Source: Phallusia fumigata (lineage: Eukaryota; Chordata; Ascidiacea; Phlebobranchia; Ascidiidae). Taken from it: a DNA stretch of 44,845 bases. The notes under the pieces were generated by a model. The model saw nothing but the letters and a program-made list of their open reading frames with translations, had not been told where the DNA came from and ran no database searches. A program made the position numbers and the translations under genes. Positions 40,601 to 44,845 of this stretch are shown in pieces. The stretch covers positions 1 through 44,845 of the forward strand of contig QXVZ01016720.1 of the NCBI GenBank assembly GCA_008931825.1, written 5' to 3'. Each line of letters starts with the position of its first letter. Position 1 is the stretch's first letter.

Positions 40601-43600
40601 AATCTCTAAAAAAATAGAAAGACATTTGATGTTAATCAGCGGTGTGCTTTTGTAACAATATTAAGCAAAGAAAGTATTAAAGCAAATCTTGTTAATGAAC
40701 TGACCGAAACATTTAAGCTGTAGTTGTATCATATCACATGGGTCAACATGCTTGGAGTATCAACATTTACAATTTCTATCATAGGGAAAAAAGCGAAAAA
40801 CATATGTTTACCAGACATTAGTTCATTAGTTTCATGAAGATTACGATGACCCAGAGTTGTGTGCTAACAAACGACATGATTTTAATTTACAAAACGTCTC
40901 GACACGTTGCTTTCGCCATCGTCACTAGACAAAATAAAAGCATAAATACCTAGATACTGGTGGAGCGCTCAAGCAATTTGTTTACTAGGTTACATACTTA
41001 CACTTTCTTCGATTTGAACAGGTTAAACTACAAAAACAGTCGGGTGACGATCGGTCGAACTAAATTACTTGTATCTCGTTTTAATGGTAAGTCTTTGGTG
41101 TTTTCTTACATTAAATCAGGTCTGTAATGATGCAGGATCGCGCACAAAGCAAGACCGTTGCGCCACGACGTGGTGAAGTTTGTAACTTTCACTCCCCGAT
41201 GATTTTCCGNGTGTTTTCTTACATTAAATCAGGTCTGTAATGATGCAGGATCGCGCACAAAGCAAGACCGTTGCGCCACGACGTGGTGAAGTTTGTAACT
41301 TTCACTCCCCGATGATTTTCCGTTACTCTCTGGCACCACCTCAGGATAGATTGTTGGTTGTCTGTCGCCGGTGAGTTGTTGCTTGAACTTATGGATTCAA
41401 CTTGCTACAAAAAGGTAATTAAAAAAATTCAGCCAAGTTCAGGATTCGATTTAAACAAAAAAAATTGTGTGCTTAAAGCATGATTTAAAACCCATAACCA
41501 CACAAACCAACAGTTTGAACCAGTCGTTTTTACGACACAGTCTTAGTGATGCTGTATAAATTTCACGCCTTTTGACAGACCAAATAAAAGCTTACATGCT
41601 ACTGTACTGTAGAGAACTGCTGCAAATAGGAGCAGAGTTACTGTAAAGCACCGTAGCAGCAATATAATATCAACCGCTGGTCCCCGTCTGTCGTTAAATA
41701 CGTCAATCACCCCATACGAGTTGGAAGGTGTTACGTTTAGGATACTAAAACTAAATAGTATTGATCTATACCGACCATGCAGCAACAAACAAACAAACAA
41801 AGTTGCTGATTAAACAAAGCAAACGTATTGTGATGACTACTGCTCACTGCCCAATTACAGCTAAAGTTTAGTCAGCGAAACGTCCATGTGGCTGCCCTAA
41901 ATAAACGTCCATTTATGTGATAAGTATAAATCCGAAACCAACCGCTGAGCGCAATGCCACTTTGGTCGTAAACTTGTCAATCACTTCCTTGTTGTCGCGT
42001 CGTTTTGTGTTTAGGGCATTACAGTCGACGTTTAAACATGTATTTGGGGCTGTAAAGCTGACTCGACCGATCAGGCTGTCATTTTTAACAGCCAATGAAA
42101 ATCACTCAATATAGCAAGGTTAAGTGTCTCTGAAGTTAAGGGCATGTAAACAAAAAATGAATATTTGAGGTTAAAAGGGTGAAAAATAAGTGAATCGACC
42201 AAAAGTCACAAGATACGTTGAAATAAATACTTTACATTGCATCAATTATCAAAATATAAAACTTCCAGGTGACTTAGTTTGTTAAATTTTGCTGTTTCTT
42301 TTAATTTACATTTTTGAAGCCTGTGGGTCAACCGATGAGTCAACTCGGGTCGACGCCCATCTATCACGTGAGCAAATTAGAAAGACCTTTATTGACCAAG
42401 TTAAAGAAGAAACGAGAAAAATTAGGGAAAAAAACGAGAGAAAACCACCAAGTTAAAGGCGACCCATGCCATAACAACCACCTTAGCCTGTATTACACAA
42501 TAAATTTATTTGCAAAAGTAATCGGACATGCCAGTGCCTAGCAACAAACAAGCGAATGGCAATTAAATCCCATTAACAGTACGATTGGCGACCGTTTTAT
42601 TGTGGGGTAACTTTATGGGCCTCAGTCGCGACTGTCTAGGAAAGGTCATGAATAGACCTTGACATGCTAGGGTTTAGAAGTTTTACATCCAAGCCTGAAC
42701 ATAAATAAAAATGCCTCAAAAGCCATTTGCTCTATTTTACCAACTATTTGTAATGCCATTGAGTTTCTTTGTGCCCCCACCACAACTACGCCAAGTAAAC
42801 TTTGGGAAAATTACCAGTCAGTTACTTTGGTACCCTAGGCTTCTGGTCACTTGTTCACTCCTAAATTGTTCATCAAGACTTTTGTGTATTGCCACAACTA
42901 TATAGAGAGGCATGGAAAAACCTTGGTGTGGTTAAAGTCGAAACAAGGTGTCTCATATATAGGGGCACAAACAATAAATTACAAACAGTTTGTAATTTAT
43001 TACGAAACTGTCTTGTTTTACTGAAGAACATTTTTTGTGAGCAATCTCAACAATCAGCACTGAAAAATAAAAAACCAGACTAGTTTCGTAAATCCCAATG
43101 ACCACTTACTTCCACTTGTGATTGAGGTAGAAAATCGACAGATGGTCGCAATCTGCGCTTTTGTTTCGGAGTTGATGCATGTGATGAAGCTAGTGTGAAA
43201 AAAGTAAACACCACATACAGAGTTGCAGCTGAACAAGCAAATCAATTCAAAGGTAACTTAACAGTGCAAACAAATTGTCTACACATAGCACCCTATATTT
43301 TAATATGATTAGGAATATTTACATTTGTTTCATCAACATTTGATCTGTTCTTATTTCTTTGGGAACAGTTTAGTAAAGGCAAATTTCCCACACAACAACA
43401 GAAACATATTTTTGTCACAGACACACTCTTCATTTTATGACAAAACAAATTTCGTTCAAACTTTTTCAAAAGTGCAAAAACTGGTAGAAATAAAATATCA
43501 AAAGATGTTTTTAAACTTGTTGTCTAGCCAAGCTGACACAGATAAAATACCGGCATCAGATGAGCAGCTTTGTCGATTTTCTTGACCTACAGTGGGAGCG

Positions 43601-44745
43601 TCTGCGATATCATTTTCATCCAACTGTTCTAATCTACAGCACAAAAAAATTATCCCGTTATTTCCCAAATCCAATGGAAAAATGTGTGCACTAAATTATT
43701 CATTAATTTATAAATAACAGACCTTTTATTTTGCAGGCTGGAATCTTGGCTGACTGAAGTATGTTCTGATTGTCCACTGCTTGTACTAGCATGACGGCTG
43801 ATAGGTTTCACAGTTAAGCCTGCATAGAAAAGCTATTGTCTACATTGCTTTTAAATGGAAAAAGTACTCATATTATTTATTTACCATTTAACAGAATGGT
43901 TGTTAAAACCAACTAATTTATAGTTTAATATAGTGTTTCTCAACTGGGAGGGGGGGGGTGGATTGAGTATTACCAGGTTTGTTGAAGAATAGTAATGGCA
44001 AATAGACTGATTGAAATCTTTACCTCATAAATAAAATGCAAAATTACAGGTTACTTTGTATTGTTAATTTTGCATTTGCCATGTAAGTATCTATGGGTGC
44101 CATAATTCATAAGTCTCGGCAAACGAGTGACGCAAATAAAAAAGGTTGTAAACCGCTTGTTTCTATGAATGATGAAAAATGAAGGTACTGTTAAAAGACT
44201 TAGATGTTAACTTGGTAGCATAAAGGACTGGCTAGCCACTGTATCTGTTCAACCCAAAACCTGTTGTTTGTGATTTTATTTTTTTTAATAATTTTTTTAT
44301 TGGTAATTATTTTTTTTACATTGGCAATCCTTTATGCTGTTGAAAAAATTTTTGAATAAAATAAAAAAGGATTTGACCTTCAGTATTATTCATGTGATTT
44401 GGTATTGAATTGCTTTGATCAGCAACGGAATGACTGAGTAATTCAACTTTCTGAGTCAGTTCATGCAGCTCTGATTGCGCAAACGATGAATTGGAAATGC
44501 TCTTGCCCCCAAGAGTGCTACCACGTGAACTTCCATCAACTGTGATAAACACAAAACTCATGCCAACAATCAGAAGAAAATTGGATGATGAATCAACAAA
44601 ATTTTGATAAATCATAAAGTAGATTTTTGAAAGCTACTGACTTTCTGTGTCATCAAGATCTCTAACATCAGCTACATCTATATTTCCCAACCCAATTGTG
44701 TCTTCGCTTGTTGTACTTCCGGCCATTGATGCAAGATCATAATCC
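22597..44745 (-). CDS. EHBP1: EHBP1 orthologue, 3' part (21 coding exons, 5' end outside window)
   Basis: EH domain-binding protein 1 is a cytoplasmic adaptor linking Rab8/Rab10-family GTPases, EHD proteins and actin on tubular recycling endosomes. The 21 exons listed separately join with consistent phases and GT-AG sites into 1115 residues plus TGA; every phase matches its neighbour. Domains, numbered from the first complete codon: an acidic DYDLASMAG...DLDD segment (1-35) like that following the C2 domain in vertebrate EHBP1; a CH domain (about 180-280, with [20 protein letters not shown] and PDLIDY); a long acidic linker (286-612); ELIEKAK- and [16 protein letters not shown] repeats (about 625 and 645); a Ser/Thr-rich linker; a bMERB domain (about 950-1105, with [20 protein letters not shown] and [14 protein letters not shown]); and a C-terminal CaaX box, CVVM. 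The N-terminal C2 domain is absent because the window ends. Vertebrates have EHBP1 and EHBP1L1; a tunicate gene is expected to be co-orthologous to both. No NPF motif occurs in these exons. Confidence 0.95.
22967..23081 (-). CDS. EHBP1: EHBP1 bMERB exon, penultimate
   Basis: 115 nt; acceptor TTTGTTTAG, donor AGAT|GTAAGT, phase 2. Encodes [20 protein letters not shown] followed by [17 protein letters not shown], the second VNKRD half of the bivalent bMERB domain. Confidence 0.96.
25041..27094. repeat. Overlapping contig ends, copies 25041-25526 and 26609-27094
   Basis: The 486-bp end of the left contig (25041-25526) recurs at the start of the right contig (26609-27094) at offset 1568, with a scatter of substitutions at a per-cent-level rate. 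This is typical of two haplotypes in a highly polymorphic ascidian. The two ends should be merged and the contig between them removed. Confidence 0.9.
25528..26607. repeat. Redundant contig (alternative copy of 28159-29290), carries a duplicate EHBP1 exon
   Basis: This 1080-bp segment lies between the n bases at 25527 and 26608 and matches 28159-29290 at a constant offset of 2683 over most of its length. Differences are the TA microsatellite and at least one SNP near 26440. It contains a second copy of the 74-nt bMERB exon (26021-26094). It is best explained as an unmerged haplotype contig placed in a gap. The continuous contig from 26609 onward already includes this sequence. Confidence 0.92.
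28168..28226. repeat. TA-rich microsatellite, polymorphic between contigs
   Basis: A run of TA/TATAC units in an EHBP1 intron. The redundant contig at 25528 has only a short actatatg at the equivalent place, so the two haplotypes differ by about 50 bp here. Confidence 0.85.
28704..28777 (-). CDS. EHBP1: EHBP1 bMERB exon (authentic copy)
   Basis: 74 nt; acceptor ATTGGCAG, donor CGAAG|GTACCG, phase 1. With the shared Met codon it encodes [19 protein letters not shown] followed by PLMEIE, matching the ELLNRELRAMLAIED helix of human EHBP1. An identical copy at 26021-26094 comes from a redundant contig. This copy lies on the contig with continuous flanks, so it is taken as the real one. Confidence 0.93.
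29388..29493 (-). CDS. EHBP1: EHBP1 bMERB exon, central helix
   Basis: 106 nt; acceptor GGTTTTCAG, donor TTAT|GTAAGT, phase 2. Encodes [20 protein letters not shown] followed by [14 protein letters not shown]. This is the most diagnostic bMERB sequence in the window and aligns closely with the MMQEWFMLVNKKNALIRR segment of human EHBP1. Confidence 0.96.
31981..32411. repeat. 215-bp contig-end overlap across 'n'
   Basis: 31981-32195 is repeated at 32197-32411 around the n at 32196, with one visible difference (ggcggccagc versus ggcggtcagc). It is an unmerged overlap between contigs from slightly different haplotypes. Confidence 0.92.
35657..35672. repeat. (CA)8 microsatellite
   Basis: A simple CA repeat in the intron between the first and second bMERB exons. 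Confidence 0.8.
35738..35834 (-). CDS. EHBP1: EHBP1 bMERB exon, helix 1
   Basis: 97 nt; acceptor TGCTTAG, donor ACAA|GTAAGT, phase 1. Encodes [20 protein letters not shown] followed by [12 protein letters not shown]. This is the first helix of the bMERB/DUF3585 coiled-coil domain, which binds Rab8/10-family GTPases. Confidence 0.93.
35898..36004 (-). CDS. EHBP1: EHBP1 exon leading into the bMERB domain
   Basis: 107 nt; acceptor TTGTTACAG, donor GCGAA|GTACGT, phase 0. Encodes [20 protein letters not shown] and onward to DVVSE, just before the first bMERB helix. Confidence 0.85.
36260..36343 (-). CDS. EHBP1: EHBP1 linker exon
   Basis: 84 nt; acceptor TGCACAG, donor CTTG|GTAGGA, phase 1. Encodes [20 protein letters not shown] followed by KAAAASL. 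Confidence 0.8.
36451..36528 (-). CDS. EHBP1: EHBP1 linker exon
   Basis: 78 nt; acceptor TTATGCAG, donor ACAA|GTACGG, phase 1. Encodes [20 protein letters not shown] followed by VESYT. Confidence 0.8.
36586..37116 (-). CDS. EHBP1: EHBP1 Ser/Thr-rich linker exon
   Basis: 531 nt; acceptor CCAACAG, donor AATG|GTAGGT, phase 1. Encodes [20 protein letters not shown] and onward to SLTGN. Low complexity, rich in Ser, Thr, Asp and Glu, presumed disordered. It is separated from the preceding exon by a 90-nt intron without a stop, so read-through would insert about 30 residues. Confidence 0.85.
37207..37360 (-). CDS. EHBP1: EHBP1 exon with second [10 protein letters not shown] helix
   Basis: 154 nt; acceptor CGTTGCAG, donor TCTA|GTAAGG, phase 1. 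Encodes [20 protein letters not shown] and onward to ESPSTPHS. It matches the RERARQLIAEAR motif of vertebrate EHBP1. The frame stays open through the following 90-nt intron. Confidence 0.9.
37361..38898. other. EHBP1 intron, 1.5 kb
   Basis: This intron contains a perfect 16-bp-stem hairpin at 37926-37964, two TGACGTCA palindromes (37575-37582 and 38395-38402) and a G-rich stretch around 37590-37625. No coding sequence was found. Confidence 0.6.
37926..37964. repeat. Perfect inverted repeat, 16-bp stem and 7-nt loop
   Basis: atactcataatccttg at 37926-37941 and its exact reverse complement at 37949-37964, separated by gttacat. It is intronic. The stem does not extend further, so it is shorter than a typical miRNA hairpin. 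Confidence 0.85.
38899..38973 (-). CDS. EHBP1: EHBP1 exon with first ELIEKAK-type helix
   Basis: 75 nt; acceptor TTCTTGCAG, donor ACGTG|GTAATG, phase 0. Encodes [20 protein letters not shown] followed by SQVNV, similar to the RARVLLEQAR-type helical motif that precedes the bMERB region in vertebrate EHBP1. Confidence 0.88.
39033..39176 (-). CDS. EHBP1: EHBP1 acidic linker exon
   Basis: 144 nt; acceptor TTCTTTAG, donor TATTG|GTAAGT, phase 0. Encodes [20 protein letters not shown]...RETVDKLL, again acidic and probably disordered or helical. Confidence 0.9.
39337..40173 (-). CDS. EHBP1: EHBP1 long acidic linker exon
   Basis: 837 nt, 279 codons; acceptor TGTCGCAG, donor TTAAG|GTACAT, phase 0 to phase 0. 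Encodes [20 protein letters not shown] and onward to [10 protein letters not shown]. It is rich in Glu, Asp and Ser ([15 protein letters not shown]), probably disordered, with no recognised domain. The acceptor's pyrimidine tract is weak, but phase and frame support it. Confidence 0.88.
40355..40489 (-). CDS. EHBP1: EHBP1 exon encoding the end of the CH domain
   Basis: 135 nt; acceptor TTTTTGCAG, donor ACAAG|GTTTGC, phase 0. Encodes [20 protein letters not shown]...[17 protein letters not shown], matching the last CH helices. Confidence 0.93.
40557..40605 (-). CDS. EHBP1: EHBP1 CH-domain micro-exon
   Basis: 49 nt; acceptor TTTTTTTAG, donor AAAA|GTGCGT, phase 0. With the shared Ile codon it encodes [17 protein letters not shown], the CH segment equivalent to the IDYKSL... 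stretch of vertebrate EHBP1. Confidence 0.93.
41098..41322. repeat. 112-bp contig-end overlap across 'n', duplicating part of a CH exon
   Basis: 41098-41209 is repeated at 41211-41322 with the n at 41210 between them. The left copy holds only the 3' 100 nt of the exon (41110-41209, from VKVTNF to the donor) and is cut at the n. It is an unmerged overlap; the right copy is the complete exon. Confidence 0.92.
41223..41404 (-). CDS. EHBP1: EHBP1 exon encoding the first half of the CH domain
   Basis: 182 nt; acceptor TTTTTGTAG, donor TTAAT|GTAAGA, phase 2. Encodes [10 protein letters not shown]..., then [40 protein letters not shown] and PDL. This is the actin-binding-type CH signature and closely matches vertebrate EHBP1. 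The left part of the exon is repeated in the neighbouring contig end at 41110-41209. Confidence 0.97.
41405..43109. other. EHBP1 intron, 1.7 kb
   Basis: This AT-rich intron lies between the last linker exon and the first CH exon. I looked for NPF-encoding exons on the minus strand and saw none. It holds only the palindrome at 42973-43001. Confidence 0.6.
42973..43001. repeat. 29-nt near-perfect palindrome in an EHBP1 intron
   Basis: aataaattacaaac (42973-42986), a single central a, then its reverse complement (42988-43001). It lies in the intron before the CH-domain exon. Too short and symmetrical for a miRNA precursor. Confidence 0.7.
43110..43189 (-). CDS. EHBP1: EHBP1 linker exon before the CH domain
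   Basis: 80 nt; acceptor CACACTAG, donor GGAA|GTAAGT, phase 0. Encodes [20 protein letters not shown] followed by PQSQVE, with a basic KQKRRLR patch. Confidence 0.85.
43587..43633 (-). CDS. EHBP1: EHBP1 micro-exon
   Basis: 47 nt; acceptor GCTGTAG, donor GTAG|GTCAAG. Encodes [15 protein letters not shown]. Phases on both sides fit the neighbouring exons, which supports this short exon. Confidence 0.75.
43723..43819 (-). CDS. EHBP1: EHBP1 linker exon
   Basis: 97 nt; acceptor CTATGCAG, donor AAAAG|GTCTGT, phase 2. Encodes [20 protein letters not shown] and onward to SLQNK, a serine-rich linker. Confidence 0.8.
44378..44539 (-). CDS. EHBP1: EHBP1 linker exon
   Basis: 162 nt; acceptor ATCACAG, donor GAAG|GTCAAA, phase 1 to phase 1. 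Encodes [11 protein letters not shown]...NHMNNTE, with a short heptad-like stretch ([16 protein letters not shown]). The open frame continues into the intron, so the donor was chosen by phase with the next exon. Confidence 0.8.
44642..44745 (-). CDS. EHBP1: EHBP1 exon (first in window)
   Basis: 104 nt; acceptor TTCAG, donor GAAA|GTCAGT, phase 1. Encodes [20 protein letters not shown] and onward to RDLDDTE. This resembles the acidic segment between the C2 domain and the linker in vertebrate EHBP1. At least the C2-encoding exons must lie upstream, beyond the window. Confidence 0.85.
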
Positions 44746-44845
44746 CTGAAAAGTTTATATGTAAGCAATGCAACAACCATGGTAACATTCTAGTCATATC
44801 ATCTTTTCCCGTTTTGAAATACGTTTTTTGACTTAATCTACCGAC

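Noticed and set aside
44363..44371. NPF codons on the minus strand (AAT CCT TTT)
   Set aside because: They fall just downstream of the splice donor at 44378 and are out of frame with the continuing ORF, so they are not part of EHBP1.

Overview
The window is chordate nuclear DNA, most likely from a solitary ascidian of the genus Ciona. The evidence is an Otx homeobox gene with a K50 homeodomain and the conserved Otx C-terminal tail, short GT-AG introns, AT-rich spacers, and visible haplotype differences between overlapping contig ends. I cannot settle the species. Five single 'n' bases (5196, 25527, 26608, 32196, 41210) mark contig junctions. At each one the flanking sequence is repeated, so much of the apparent duplication is an assembly effect.

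Layout. (1) 1-1755 is the downstream flank and probable 3' UTR of Otx. (2) 1756-4283, minus strand, is a complete four-coding-exon Otx gene of 409 codons plus stop, with a possible alternative first coding exon at 3999-4041. (3) 4299-21882 is a gap of about 17.6 kb in which I find no convincing gene. It probably holds Otx regulatory DNA, including a dense GATA/ETS site cluster at 6902-6948. (4) 21883-22080, plus strand, is a possible 65-aa gene of unknown function, with AATAAA four bases after its stop. (5) 22597 to beyond the right end, minus strand, is the 3' part of an EHBP1 (EH domain-binding protein 1) orthologue. I could trace 21 coding exons with consistent phase, giving 1115 residues: a calponin-homology domain, long acidic and serine-rich linkers, a bivalent Mical/EHBP (bMERB) Rab-binding domain and a C-terminal CaaX box (CVVM). 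The N-terminal C2 domain must lie beyond position 44845.

Otx and EHBP1 are both transcribed leftwards. They have no known functional link: Otx is a transcription factor for anterior/neural patterning, and EHBP1 is a cytoplasmic adaptor linking Rab8/Rab10-type GTPases, EHD proteins and actin on recycling endosomes. I found no prokaryotic-style system, CRISPR array, tRNA, rRNA or intact transposon. The most interesting points are the GATA/ETS cluster upstream of Otx, the possible alternative Otx start, the absence of NPF motifs in the visible part of EHBP1, a 90-nt stop-free intron in EHBP1, the excess of TGACGTCA palindromes, and a redundant contig that duplicates an EHBP1 exon.
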